Position numbers and translations under genes: made by a program. A DNA stretch of 64,000 nucleotides from an uncultured Flavobacteriaceae bacterium (GTDB lineage Bacteria; Bacteroidota; Bacteroidia; Flavobacteriales; Flavobacteriaceae), in contig CANMRV010000001.1 in assembly GCA_947500435.1 (NCBI GenBank), positions 558,001-622,000 on the forward strand, written 5' to 3'. How positions within the stretch are numbered: position 1 is the first letter of the stretch; each line of letters opens with the position of its first letter. The notes under the pieces were generated by a model. The model searched no databases, was not told the origin of the DNA, and saw only the letters and a list, made by a program, of their open reading frames with translations. Shown in pieces: positions 46,159 through 56,017 of this stretch.

Positions 46159-48039
46159 ATGAAAATCAAGAAGATATTTGTCCTGTTACTGATTACGGTT
46201 TTCTTTTTTTCCTGTAAGGAAACTCGAGAAATAGATGAAGTGCAAAAATCCCCAAATATCGTATGGCTTGTCAGTGAAGACAATTCAAAGCATTTTTTAA
46301 AATTGTATGAAGAAGGTGGAGCGCCGATGCCAAATATCGAAGCCTTGGCCGAAAAGGGAATTGTTTTTAACAATGCATTTTCGAATGCCCCGGTATGCTC
46401 TGTCGCCCGCAGCACAATAATTTCAGGTTGTTATGCACCACGTGTTGGTTCACAATTTCATCGTAGAATGGAATTCGCTCCAATGCCAGATGGTTTGAAA
46501 ATGTTTCCTGAATATCTTAGGGAAGCGGGCTATTATACCTCAAACAATGCTAAGGAAGACTACAACTTCATCAAGTCTGACAGCGTTTGGGACGAATCCT
46601 CCAAAACAGCAACTTATAAAAACCGAAAGCCAAATCAACCCTTTTTCCATGTACAGAATTTCCACAGCACACATGAAGGACAATTACACTTTACCAAAGC
46701 TCAGATGGATAGTCTTAACACAACTACCGCTACTGATGTTGTACCTGTTTTTCCCTATCATCCTGACACACCAATTTTCCGATATACAAATGCCTACTAT
46801 CGTGATTTACATCAAAAAGTAGATACCCAAATAGGGGAATTTATCAATCAATTGGAAGAAGATGGCCTTATGGAAAACACCATTGTTTTTTATTATGGTG
46901 ATCATGGCGGGGTACTTCCGAGAAGTAAAGGATATATTTATGAAAGTGGCTTGAATGTGCCCATGGTGGTTTACGTTCCAGAAAAATGGAAACATTTGTC
47001 CCTAATGAAAATGGGAAGTAGGACCGATACTTTTGTTCAATTTATTGATTTGGCTCCAACAGTTTTGAATCTTGCCGGTGTTGAAATTCCTGAGCAAATT
47101 GATGGTCAGGCTTTCCTTGGGGAGACTGTTACCAATGAAAACCTAATTGATAGAAATACAACTTTCGGATATGCTGACCGCTTTGATGAAAAATACGATT
47201 TGGTCCGTTCACTTCGGAAAGGGAAATACAAGTACATCAGAAATTATCAGCCGTTTAACGTTGATGGTCTTTTTAATTTTTATCGGTATAAAATGCTGGC
47301 ATACAAAGAATGGCAGCAGCTCTTCGATGATGGAAAATTAAATGAACAGCAAGAACAGTTTTTCAAGACACGATCTCCCGAAGCTCTTTACGATCTTGAA
47401 AGAGATCCGCACGAGGTACATAATTTAGCAGCCGAGCCTTCTCATCAATCAACCTTGTTAGAACTTCGTTCAAATTTGCAAAATCAGGTGAAGTCTATGC
47501 CTGATCTAAGTTTTTATCCAGAGCCTTATTTCATTGAATCAGGTCTCTCAAATCCGGTCGCCTTTGGACAGCAAAACAAAAACGAGATTACGGAATTGAT
47601 TGATATTGCTGATTTAAGCTTAAAATCGTTCGATGAATCAAAAGAGAAAATCGAAGCGGCATTGAAATCCGATAATCCTTGGAAAAGATACTGGGGTTTG
47701 ATTGTTTGCAGTTCTTTCGGAAAAGAATCATATCCGTTTTTTAAAATGGGCGTACAGCTATCCAAACACGATACCAATAATTTGGTGCGAATACGAGCTG
47801 TTGAATTTTTAATGCTACATGTTCAAAATGTACCTTCAGATTTGATTTTTGAAATCCTAAAAAATGCAAAATCTGAAACGGAAACGAATTTAATTTTGAA
47901 CAGTATTACCTTGATAAAAACTGTTCAACCTGAGTTTAAAATCAATATGCCTAAAACGATGTTTCCTGCGGAATGGCTTGAAAAAGAAGGGGATTTAGTA
48001 CGAAGACGAATCGAATTTATCAATGAGACCAAAATATAA
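46159..48039 (+). CDS. Lipoprotein sulfatase with atypical CSVAR site and HEAT-like C-terminus
   Basis: This 626-residue sulfatase has lipobox FFFSC. The fold marks are present: IVWLVSEDNSKHFLK, GDHGGVLPRSKGYIYE, DRFDEKYDLVRSLRKG. The formylglycine position is Cys80 in CSVARSTIISG, where the usual proline of CxPxR is valine. Residues about 470-626 form a helical region with HEAT-like repeats (NPWKRYWGLIV, VRIRAVEFLMLHV). Either the modifying enzyme tolerates this site or the protein is not matured in the normal way. It sits between the GH78-like gene and another sulfatase with gaps of about 12 bases. Confidence 0.85.
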   Translation: MKIKKIFVLLLITVFFFSCKETREIDEVQKSPNIVWLVSEDNSKHFLKLYEEGGAPMPNIEALAEKGIVFNNAFSNAPVCSVARSTIISGCYAPRVGSQFHRRMEFAPMPDGLKMFPEYLREAGYYTSNNAKEDYNFIKSDSVWDESSKTATYKNRKPNQPFFHVQNFHSTHEGQLHFTKAQMDSLNTTTATDVVPVFPYHPDTPIFRYTNAYYRDLHQKVDTQIGEFINQLEEDGLMENTIVFYYGDHGGVLPRSKGYIYESGLNVPMVVYVPEKWKHLSLMKMGSRTDTFVQFIDLAPTVLNLAGVEIPEQIDGQAFLGETVTNENLIDRNTTFGYADRFDEKYDLVRSLRKGKYKYIRNYQPFNVDGLFNFYRYKMLAYKEWQQLFDDGKLNEQQEQFFKTRSPEALYDLERDPHEVHNLAAEPSHQSTLLELRSNLQNQVKSMPDLSFYPEPYFIESGLSNPVAFGQQNKNEITELIDIADLSLKSFDESKEKIEAALKSDNPWKRYWGLIVCSSFGKESYPFFKMGVQLSKHDTNNLVRIRAVEFLMLHVQNVPSDLIFEILKNAKSETETNLILNSITLIKTVQPEFKINMPKTMFPAEWLEKEGDLVRRRIEFINETKI

Positions 48040-48050
48040 TCTATATCATT

Positions 48051-49601
48051 ATGAGAAAGTTTTATTACTACCTAGCAAGTTGCATTCTTTTATTTGCCTC
48101 CTGTAAAGAAGAGCGAAAAACAGTTGAAACATCCGAAGAAAAAGCAAAACCGAATATCGTTATTATTTATGCGGATGATTTGGGCTACGGAGAACTCGGA
48201 GCTTATGGTGCTACCGAATTAAAGACTCCCAATTTAGATAAATTAGCTAATGGAGGAATGCGATTTACGAATGGGTATGCTTCCTCTGCTACTTGTACAC
48301 CAAGTCGATACGCCCTATTAACTGGGGTTTATCCATGGCGAAATAAAAGCGCAAAAATACTTCCGGGTACCGCACCCCTCATTATTGATACCAAGCAGCC
48401 TACATTACCGAAAATGTTGAAAAAGCAAGGTTATCATACCGGGATTGTTGGAAAATGGCATCTAGGTTTGGGAACTGGAAATGTTAATTGGAATGAACGT
48501 ATTGCTCCCGGGCCTGATGAAGTCGGTTTCGATTACAGCCATATTTTGGCTGCTACTCAGGACAGGGTTCCTACGGTCTATATTGAAGATGGTCATGTCG
48601 TAAATCTGGACCCGAACGACCCGATTGAGATAAGCTACAAGGAAAACTTTGAAGGCGAGCCAACGGGCTTGGAAAATCCTGAGATGCTGAAAATGAAATG
48701 GCATCATGGGCATAATAATAGCATCGTAAACGGAATTCCCCGTATTGGATTCATGAAAGGCGGTGAGGCCGCTAAATGGATTGATGAAGATATGGCAGAC
48801 TACTTTTTGGCAGATGCCCAGAAGTATGTGAAAAAGCATAAAGACGAACCTTTTTTCTTGTATTATGCACTTCAGCAGCCGCATGTGCCGCGAACTCCGC
48901 ATTCACAATTTGTCGGTTCTTCAGGCATGGGTCCAAGAGGGGACGTAATCGTTGAAGCTGATTGGATGGTTGGCGAATTCATAAAAACTTTAGAAACTGA
49001 AGGATTGTTGGAAAACACCTTAATCGTTTTTTCAAGTGATAATGGTCCGGTAGTTAACGACGGTTACTACGACGATTCAGAAGAAAAACTAGGAAATCAT
49101 AAACCTGCTGGTGCTCTCCGAGGCGGAAAATATAGTTTGTTTGAAGCAGGAACCCGAGTGCCGTTTGTAACCTACTGGAAAGGTAAAATCAATCCTGGAG
49201 TATCGGATGCCATGGTCTCCCAATTGGATTTATTTTCTTCGCTCGCGGCATTGGTCGAAAGTGACGAAAGTACGGCTGACAGCCAAGAACTATTGAATTT
49301 GTTCCTTGGAAAAAGTAATGAAGGCCGCGATGAAATGGTCATCGAGGCGACTTCTAGAACGGCATTCCGTAAAGGTGATTGGGCGATGATTCCGCCATAC
49401 AAAGGTCCTGCAATGAACAAGCAGGTAAATATCGAGTTGGCAAATTCCGTTGAATATCTATTGTATAATCTGAAAGAAGATATTGGTCAGCAAAACAATC
49501 TCGCAAAAAGCAATCCGGAAAAACTTCAAGAGATGATAGCCGCATATGAAGTCATTCGAGGAACTGAAAATTCTAAAATCGAACAACTCGAACTGAAATA
49601 G
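48051..49601 (+). CDS. Lipoprotein sulfatase, arylsulfatase A-like (CTPSR site)
   Basis: The protein has 516 residues and lipobox FASC. The active-site marks are IIYADDLGYGELGAYG, CTPSRYALLTGVYPWR (Cys82), KWHLGLG and SSDNGPV. The YALLTGVYPWR extension and the large inserted loop (about residues 140-250) are typical of arylsulfatase A-like S1 enzymes, including the galactose-6-sulfatase group. The gene lies 11 bases after the CSVAR sulfatase and seven before the GntP permease. Confidence 0.92.
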   Translation: MRKFYYYLASCILLFASCKEERKTVETSEEKAKPNIVIIYADDLGYGELGAYGATELKTPNLDKLANGGMRFTNGYASSATCTPSRYALLTGVYPWRNKSAKILPGTAPLIIDTKQPTLPKMLKKQGYHTGIVGKWHLGLGTGNVNWNERIAPGPDEVGFDYSHILAATQDRVPTVYIEDGHVVNLDPNDPIEISYKENFEGEPTGLENPEMLKMKWHHGHNNSIVNGIPRIGFMKGGEAAKWIDEDMADYFLADAQKYVKKHKDEPFFLYYALQQPHVPRTPHSQFVGSSGMGPRGDVIVEADWMVGEFIKTLETEGLLENTLIVFSSDNGPVVNDGYYDDSEEKLGNHKPAGALRGGKYSLFEAGTRVPFVTYWKGKINPGVSDAMVSQLDLFSSLAALVESDESTADSQELLNLFLGKSNEGRDEMVIEATSRTAFRKGDWAMIPPYKGPAMNKQVNIELANSVEYLLYNLKEDIGQQNNLAKSNPEKLQEMIAAYEVIRGTENSKIEQLELK

Positions 49602-49608
49602 ACACTGC

Positions 49609-50904
49609 ATGACCGGCTTGGCTGTTTTAATAGGATGTATTGTATTGCTCATTGTCGCTATTACGATTTTGAAAGTGCATCCGATTCCAGCACTCTTGAT
49701 AGCCGGTTTGATTTTGGGTTTAGCTTCCGGAAGTTCAGTAGAAGTAGTCACAGAAAGTCTTTTAAGTGGTTTTGGAAACACCTTAAAATGGATTGGCCTC
49801 GTCATTCTCTTTGGAACATTGCTTGGTGAAATTCTTGCCGTAACTGGTGGTGCCGATGTAATCGCCGATAGTGTAATCAAAGTATTCGGAATTAAACGTT
49901 TGCCCCTGGCTATGGCAGTTATAGGGTTTTTAGTTGGTATTCCTGTTTTTGTAGATGTGGCGTATTTGACTTTGTTACCAACAGTTATCGCCTTATCAAG
50001 AAAATCGGGTCATTCCGTTTTGGTATTGGGACTTTCCCTTGCGAGCAGTTTGACGGTTGCCCATGCCTTGATTCCTCCCACGCCCGGCCCGTTGGCTGTT
50101 GCCGCAATTCTCGAAACCGATATTGGAGGGATGATACCCATCAACGTAACCGTCGGTCTATTTGCAGTGATTGGAGGATTAATCTGGATAAAATTCAACA
50201 AAAAGAATTTGGCGATTCCAATCCCAAAAGAAGTTGCACCAGAAGAAGGAGAGAAAATGTCCATTGAAGGTTTCAAGCGCATTTTACCATTTGTAGCCTT
50301 ACTGATTCCGCTGATTCTTATGGGAATGGGGAACTTGTTTTCTGGGGATAATCCTGTAATTGCCTTTATAAAAAATCCTGTTTGGGCATTACTTATAGGT
50401 GTAGTTTTTGCGCTACCCCTTTTGGATAGAAAAGATTTTTCAAAAAAACTAAATGATTATTTTCAAACAGCCGGTGCCAAGTCGGCAACAGTTATTTTGA
50501 TTACTGGAACAGGTGGCGCATTCGGGCAGGTCATCAAGGATTCTGAAATAGTGAATTCTCTTTTACCAGAAGCTAGTGGACTTGCAGCTTTTGGAATCAT
50601 ACTCCCGTTTCTACTAAGTTTTATGTTTACCACCGTGACCGGTTCGATAACGGTTTCCTTAGTAACAACGGCCTCAATTATGGCACCAATGGTAACAAGC
50701 GGAACATTACCTCCTGAACTAACCGCTGCTGCGATTGGAGCAGGTTCGTTGGGGATCATACATGTAAACAGTAGCTTCTTTTGGCTATTTAAAGAAGTGC
50801 ATGATTTGTCCACCCCAAAAGTGCTAAAGTCGTTTGGCGCATTGTCTGCTGTGGTTGCATTAGGTGGAGGTCTTGCGGTATTTTTGCTATATCTTTTGAG
50901 GTAA
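49609..50904 (+). CDS. GntP-family permease (gluconate:H+ symporter-like)
   Basis: This 431-residue inner-membrane protein has about twelve hydrophobic segments and the GntP-family pattern: HPIPALLIAGLILGLASG, the AHALIPPTPGPLAVA loop, and GSITVSLVTTASIMAP. Family members import gluconate and related aldonic acids. In this locus it could take up an anhydrogalactonate or a keto-deoxy acid formed in the periplasm, for instance by the secreted oxidoreductase. That link is inference. It is the last gene before a 411-base gap. Confidence 0.88.
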   Translation: MTGLAVLIGCIVLLIVAITILKVHPIPALLIAGLILGLASGSSVEVVTESLLSGFGNTLKWIGLVILFGTLLGEILAVTGGADVIADSVIKVFGIKRLPLAMAVIGFLVGIPVFVDVAYLTLLPTVIALSRKSGHSVLVLGLSLASSLTVAHALIPPTPGPLAVAAILETDIGGMIPINVTVGLFAVIGGLIWIKFNKKNLAIPIPKEVAPEEGEKMSIEGFKRILPFVALLIPLILMGMGNLFSGDNPVIAFIKNPVWALLIGVVFALPLLDRKDFSKKLNDYFQTAGAKSATVILITGTGGAFGQVIKDSEIVNSLLPEASGLAAFGIILPFLLSFMFTTVTGSITVSLVTTASIMAPMVTSGTLPPELTAAAIGAGSLGIIHVNSSFFWLFKEVHDLSTPKVLKSFGALSAVVALGGGLAVFLLYLLR

Positions 50905-51150
50905 CTAATAGATTCTAAGCCACTTCCGCAGTGTGATCTGCTTTCTTTTATCCCTGTAATTGCTCGCCATACTTTCCCGAAGTTAAAATAATACCATCAA
51001 TGGTTAATCATCGCATATTTTAAAAGAAGAATACTGAATAATTTTAGTATCAGAGTTTTAAAGGTAGGATAACTACTTTTTTGCCAAAAGCGGAGATTGC
51101 CTTGTTTATTCACTGGTTCCTCAGAATGAAACAGTAATGTCTCACGTCTA

Positions 51151-51183
51151 AAATCATTTGTTATACTGTTCAAATCATTTGTT
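51151..51183 (+). promoter_or_regulatory. Direct repeat AAATCATTTGTT x2, 21 bases apart
   Basis: AAATCATTTGTT occurs at 51151-51162 and again, identical, at 51172-51183. The 21-base period is two helical turns, so a dimer or a two-headed AraC-type regulator could contact both on one face. The second copy runs into the TTG of the putative promoter, which is where an activator site is expected. I did not find this 12-mer elsewhere in the window. Confidence 0.6.
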
Positions 51184-51215
51184 GTCTGATGCTATTATAG
51201 GATTGTGAACCTTTG
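51182..51215 (+). promoter_or_regulatory. Possible susC promoter
   Basis: TTG at 51182-51184 and AACCTTTG at 51208-51215 (one mismatch to TAnnTTTG) are separated by 23 bases, longer than usual. Poor consensus would fit an activated promoter. The leader to susC would be about 100 bases. Confidence 0.3.
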
Positions 51216-51321
51216 GAAGGATTAGGTGTTTTAAATCACATTAGTGAAATCAGTTTTTAGCACGATATGAAAATTTAAATATTAACTCTTTACTCAACTT
51301 TATCAACTTAAACCAATGATT

Positions 51322-54300
51322 ATGAAAAAACAATTCTTTAAACTTTTAAAAAAATGCTTCCTTACGGGACTGTTTTTTGTGTTGATGGGTATGCAATATG
51401 CCTTTGCACAGCAAACGGTTACAGGAACGATAACGGATGAGAATGATAGTCCGGTTCCTGGTGCCAACATTCTGGTTCGAGGCACAACAACTGGTACACA
51501 AACAGATTTTGATGGTAACTATTCAATTGAAGCTTCTTCAGATGATGTACTAGTTATATCCTATTTAGGTTATGCCACTCAAAACATTGCGGTTGGAGAT
51601 CAAACTACAATTGACGTTAAATTGCAGACGGATCAGGAGCAACTTGATGAAGTGGTTGTTATTGGTTATGGTACTGTTAAGAAATCGGATTTAACGGGTT
51701 CAGTATCGCGAGTAGATTCCAAATCTTTTGAAAATCAACCTTTAACAAGGGTTGAGGAAGCGTTACAAGGTAGAGCTGCGGGTGTTACAGTTGCCAAAGC
51801 TAACGGAGCACCAGGTGCTAATGTAAAGGTTCGTATTAGAGGTGTAAACTCAATCACTGGTAACAATGATCCGCTGGTTGTTGTTGATGGTATATTGGGG
51901 GGTGACCTAAGTACAATTAACCCCAATGATATTGCCGCTATGGATGTATTGAAAGATGCATCTGCTACTGCGATTTATGGTGTGCGAGGTTCTAACGGTG
52001 TTATCATTATTACAACTAAAAAAGGTTCTGGTAAAGGAAAGGTAAATATTGACTATTTCACTACAGTTTCTCAAGTACCTAGTTTACTTCCAACCCTTGC
52101 CGACAGTGCCGACAATTTTGCCGTACTTGAAAATATTAGAAGGGTAAGTACAGGTGGAAGTCCAATTTTTACGGAAGCCGAAATTTTGGATTTAAGAAAT
52201 AATGGAGGAACAAATTACCAAGATGAAATTTTAAGAACGGGATATAGCAAGAATTTGCAGATGTCTGCTAGCGGTTCTGAAGGTAAATTAAGATATTTCC
52301 TTTCAGGGAACTATAGAGATGAAGAAGGAATAGTAATTAATACAGGTTATCAACAACTATCCCTTCGTTCTAATCTCGAAGCTCAAATCTCGGATAGATT
52401 TAAGGTAGGATTGAATATCTATGCTAGCCGAGGTGAAATCCAAAATAACTTCCAAACTTTTGGAAATGGCCAAGGGAGTTTAATTTATAAAGCTAATACT
52501 TGGGACCCTTCCACGCCAGTCTTTGGTGACGATGGGAACTATAATAAGAGGTCTATAAAAGGTATCGGGTCTTTGAATCAAAATCCAGTACTTACTTTAA
52601 GAGAAAGTGATTTTGAGGATGTTGAAGAAAGACTTCAATCCGCCTTAAATCTTAGCTATGATATTACTGATAACCTTAATTTCACAATGGTGGCGGGTAC
52701 TCAGCTAAGTAATTACAATGTGCAACGATACGCTAATGAAGGACCTAACGAGATTCCTGATGTATCATTCAGTAATAACAAAATTACTTCGTATCAATTA
52801 AGTAATATTTTGACTTGGCAAAAAGAGTTCGGCAAACATGATATTAAATTAACAGGAGTTCAGGAATATCAAAATAGAAAAACCAAATACAATCAGTACA
52901 ATGCCAATGATTTAGCATTGCCAAACGGATTCTACTTTGCAGAATTAGCTCCCAATGCTGGTCAAACTGTATTTAATAATTTTGGTGAACGTGAATTGTC
53001 TTCATGGATGTTGAGAGCAGAATATATTTTAGATGACAATCTACTTGTTACCGCCACTGGTCGTTACGATGGAACATCGGTGTTTCGGCCAGGGAATCAA
53101 TGGGGTTTCTTTCCATCAGTCGCGATAGCATATAATCTTAATAGTCTAGTTGAGAATTCGGAAACCTTAAGCGCTTTTAAAATTAGGGCTGGTTGGGGTC
53201 AAGTAGGTAGTCAAGGTATTACCGATTTTGGAACCAATGCATTCTTAACTGCCAATAGTTATGCTTTCGACGGCAGTTCTGCCGGGCCCGGAACAATTCT
53301 GAATCCAAACTTTGCCTTTGAAAACCCTGATTTAACTTGGGAGACTACGACTCAGGTAAATGTAGGTGTCGATTTAGGCTTTATGGATGGTAGAGGAAAT
53401 GTCAGCGTTGACGGATATAAAAAAAACACAACAGATTTGTTACTACAAGTCCCAGTATCCGGAACATTGGGTAGTGGTATTACTAGACAAAATGTTGGTG
53501 AAGTAGAGAACTTTGGTATAGATGTATTCTTAGGTTATGATATCATTGATACTGAAAACTTAAACTGGAATTCGAATTTTGCGCTATCCTATGTCAAAAA
53601 TGAAGTAACCAATTTATATGGAGGTTTAGACGAAATCGAAGGTTTAGTAACCGCGCCAGGTGGGCAGGCTAGAAAAGTAAATCTTATTCAATTGGGTCAA
53701 CCCATAGGTCAATTCAATGGTGCTACCTTTTTAGGAACTTGGAAAAGTTCAGAGGCCGCAGCAGCGGCAGCTGTTGGTAAGGCACCAGGAGATGCTAAGT
53801 ATTTAAGAGGTTCTGACGGAGAGATTGAATTTGGGGCTATCGGTAATGGTACTCCAACACTAACTTGGGGTTTCAATAATACGGTGTCTTACAAGAATTT
53901 TGATTTGAACGTTTTCCTTCAAGGCGTTCATGGCTTTGATGTGTACAACATTATGCAAGCGGGTATAACCGGTGGAGCAGGTGATTCAAGAAGTTTTATG
54001 GCTGCAAATCAGATAAATCAATGGACACCAGAGAATGAAACTGATATTCCGTCTACGGTTCAGTTGTTTAACTCTTCTCGTTATGTTGAAAAAGGAGATT
54101 TTATTCGATTAAGTAATTTGACTTTAGGGTATACTTTTAGAGATGTGCTGGGTCTTGAATCTGTTAAGTTATACGCAGGTGGTCAAAACTTGTTCCTTAT
54201 TACTGACTTTACAGGTTATGATCCTGAAATTACTTCACGAAGAGGAAATCAAGGTATTGAGGATGTAGCTCCAGGAATCAATTTTGGTGCTTACCCTAAT

Positions 54301-54339
54301 CCAAGAACATACACCTTCGGTTTAAAAGTTGGATTCTAA
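51322..54339 (+). CDS. SusC-like TonB-dependent outer-membrane transporter
   Basis: This protein has about 1005 residues and a signal peptide ending YAFAQ. An ATG two codons earlier at 51316 is also possible. It has the CarboxypepD_reg-like domain (VTGTITDENDSPVPGANILV), a TonB box region (LDEVVVIGYGTVKKSDLTGS), a plug domain (RVRGVNSITGNNDP-type segment and DVLKDASATAIYGVRGSNG) and a long beta-barrel ending in GLKVGF with terminal Phe. It imports oligosaccharides through the outer membrane with SusD as lid. It is probably first in an operon with the SusD gene, 34 bases downstream. Confidence 0.95.
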   Translation: MKKQFFKLLKKCFLTGLFFVLMGMQYAFAQQTVTGTITDENDSPVPGANILVRGTTTGTQTDFDGNYSIEASSDDVLVISYLGYATQNIAVGDQTTIDVKLQTDQEQLDEVVVIGYGTVKKSDLTGSVSRVDSKSFENQPLTRVEEALQGRAAGVTVAKANGAPGANVKVRIRGVNSITGNNDPLVVVDGILGGDLSTINPNDIAAMDVLKDASATAIYGVRGSNGVIIITTKKGSGKGKVNIDYFTTVSQVPSLLPTLADSADNFAVLENIRRVSTGGSPIFTEAEILDLRNNGGTNYQDEILRTGYSKNLQMSASGSEGKLRYFLSGNYRDEEGIVINTGYQQLSLRSNLEAQISDRFKVGLNIYASRGEIQNNFQTFGNGQGSLIYKANTWDPSTPVFGDDGNYNKRSIKGIGSLNQNPVLTLRESDFEDVEERLQSALNLSYDITDNLNFTMVAGTQLSNYNVQRYANEGPNEIPDVSFSNNKITSYQLSNILTWQKEFGKHDIKLTGVQEYQNRKTKYNQYNANDLALPNGFYFAELAPNAGQTVFNNFGERELSSWMLRAEYILDDNLLVTATGRYDGTSVFRPGNQWGFFPSVAIAYNLNSLVENSETLSAFKIRAGWGQVGSQGITDFGTNAFLTANSYAFDGSSAGPGTILNPNFAFENPDLTWETTTQVNVGVDLGFMDGRGNVSVDGYKKNTTDLLLQVPVSGTLGSGITRQNVGEVENFGIDVFLGYDIIDTENLNWNSNFALSYVKNEVTNLYGGLDEIEGLVTAPGGQARKVNLIQLGQPIGQFNGATFLGTWKSSEAAAAAAVGKAPGDAKYLRGSDGEIEFGAIGNGTPTLTWGFNNTVSYKNFDLNVFLQGVHGFDVYNIMQAGITGGAGDSRSFMAANQINQWTPENETDIPSTVQLFNSSRYVEKGDFIRLSNLTLGYTFRDVLGLESVKLYAGGQNLFLITDFTGYDPEITSRRGNQGIEDVAPGINFGAYPNPRTYTFGLKVGF

Positions 54340-54373
54340 GAAAAAAAAATTGTTAATTGAAAATATAAAACAG

Positions 54374-55984
54374 ATGAAAACATTAAAAATTTATAATTCA
54401 TTAAAAGCGCATTATGCAATTCTAGGCATAATGGCCCTTGCCATGATCTTTAATAGTTGTGAACAACTAGAATTGGAAGAAAACCCGGCAGGTTCTCAGT
54501 TGGCTGTGGTTAAGTACTCAACTACAGAGCAATTAGAACTTGGAGTAAGAGGTATTTATGGCAAGTTGAACAAAGCAGCCTGGATGACAACCTTTTATGT
54601 AAATGGTTGGTCAGGTGATGACATGACAACTCACCGTGCTAGTAATAAAGCAGATTTTAGGGAGTATGATCAAAGAGCAATTACTCCTGATAATTCGCGG
54701 ACGTTTACAAACTGGAGAGGAGTTTACGAAATGATTCGTGCTGCTAATACCGTTTTATTTAGTGTTGAAGGTCAAGAACTACCTGACGCTGCGGCTCAAT
54801 CCGCATTAGTGGGAGAAACTCATTTTTTAAGAGGCTTGATGTTCTATCATTTAGCACGTGTGCATAGTAGAATTCCACTTGTTTTAGAGTTGGATGCTAC
54901 TTTAATGCCTTCGTTGTCCTCTGCTGCTGATGTTTATGCACAAATTGAAAGTGATATGCTGATGGCTGAAAGTTTGTTACCCGTAACTTCTAACAATGGA
55001 ACTACAAAACCTAATAAAGGTTCTGCAAGGGCTATTTTAGCAAGGTTATATCTTGATTGGGCAGGGTATCCTGTTAATGATGCCGGTAAATATGCTCAAG
55101 CGGCATCTAGTGCTAAATCTGTGATGGATGGAGGTCATGGTTTTGCTTTAGTGCCAGACATGAGCACTTTATATACGATAGCGGGTAGATTCAATACAGA
55201 ATCATTGTTCACGATTGCCTATTGTGCTCCTTGCGGACTTCCAAATCGTAAGCATGGTAAATTAGGTTTGCCGGGTAGCGCTCCAACAAATGGATGGCAA
55301 GAAACTTTTGCGGAAATTAGGTATTATGAAGATTTCCCAGAAGGTCCCCGAAAAGACGCCACTTATCATGATGCTATGCCTTTGGACGCCGATGGTGGAA
55401 TCATCAGAAATGCTTCAACACCTGTCGCTGATTCTTTACCGTGGCAAGAATTTGCAGATCAACAGAATCCTGTATTTAGGAAAATTGTAGGACCTTTTGA
55501 AGAAGGAACTTGGACAGGGTTTCAAAGTGATAGAAATGACTATTATATGCGTTACGCTGAATTATTATTGATTTATGCGGAAGCTTCAGGTAGAGCAGGT
55601 TCAGCTGGAGCCGATGCGTGGGAGGCCTTGAACATGGTTCGAAGAAGAGCAGCGGGACAAGATATTAATACTCCTGATCCCGCGGTTGATGTTACCGCTG
55701 CGGATGGTTCAATTGAAGAATTGGCCTATACAGAACGCAAATGGGAATTAGCTGGTGAATACCTTCGATACAATGACTTGGTTCGAATGCAAAGGGTAGA
55801 ACAAGCATTAGGAAATAGAAATCCGCAGATATCAATAGGAACTATGTATGATGGCGATGGAAACGGCACACCATTTCCTCTAACAGAACCTTCAAATCCG
55901 ATATTAGGGTCATTAGGTACTGATAACTATTTTGCTCCAATTCCACAACAAGAAATAGATCAAAACCCAAATCTCGGAAATTAA
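54374..55984 (+). CDS. SusD-like oligosaccharide-binding lipoprotein
   Basis: The 536-residue lipoprotein begins at ATG 54374. The lipobox is IFNSC. The helical TPR-like SusD core is recognisable in GETHFLRGLMFYHLARV, KGSARAILARLYLDWAG, and the C-terminal RWELAGEYLRYNDLVRMQRV-like block (here KWELAGEYLRYNDLVR). It caps the SusC barrel on the cell surface and binds the sugar. A strong hairpin terminator follows at 56018. Confidence 0.95.
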   Translation: MKTLKIYNSLKAHYAILGIMALAMIFNSCEQLELEENPAGSQLAVVKYSTTEQLELGVRGIYGKLNKAAWMTTFYVNGWSGDDMTTHRASNKADFREYDQRAITPDNSRTFTNWRGVYEMIRAANTVLFSVEGQELPDAAAQSALVGETHFLRGLMFYHLARVHSRIPLVLELDATLMPSLSSAADVYAQIESDMLMAESLLPVTSNNGTTKPNKGSARAILARLYLDWAGYPVNDAGKYAQAASSAKSVMDGGHGFALVPDMSTLYTIAGRFNTESLFTIAYCAPCGLPNRKHGKLGLPGSAPTNGWQETFAEIRYYEDFPEGPRKDATYHDAMPLDADGGIIRNASTPVADSLPWQEFADQQNPVFRKIVGPFEEGTWTGFQSDRNDYYMRYAELLLIYAEASGRAGSAGADAWEALNMVRRRAAGQDINTPDPAVDVTAADGSIEELAYTERKWELAGEYLRYNDLVRMQRVEQALGNRNPQISIGTMYDGDGNGTPFPLTEPSNPILGSLGTDNYFAPIPQQEIDQNPNLGN

Positions 55985-56017
55985 AAATTTGAGTTAGTTT
56001 ATTTAGTTTTAAGAACG

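Larger units (their letters stand above)
50905..51315 (+). other. 411-base intergenic region upstream of susC
   Basis: The longest gene-free stretch in the window. I find no coding frame of note and no hairpin terminator for the GntP gene. Its middle part holds a 12-base direct repeat spaced 21 bases (51151-51183) and a possible promoter ending at 51215. The last 100 bases are an AT-rich leader for susC. Confidence 0.6.

Noticed and set aside
50905..51315. Riboswitch or small RNA in the susC leader
   Set aside because: No stable conserved-looking fold or terminator was seen. Only the direct repeats and an AT-rich leader are supported.
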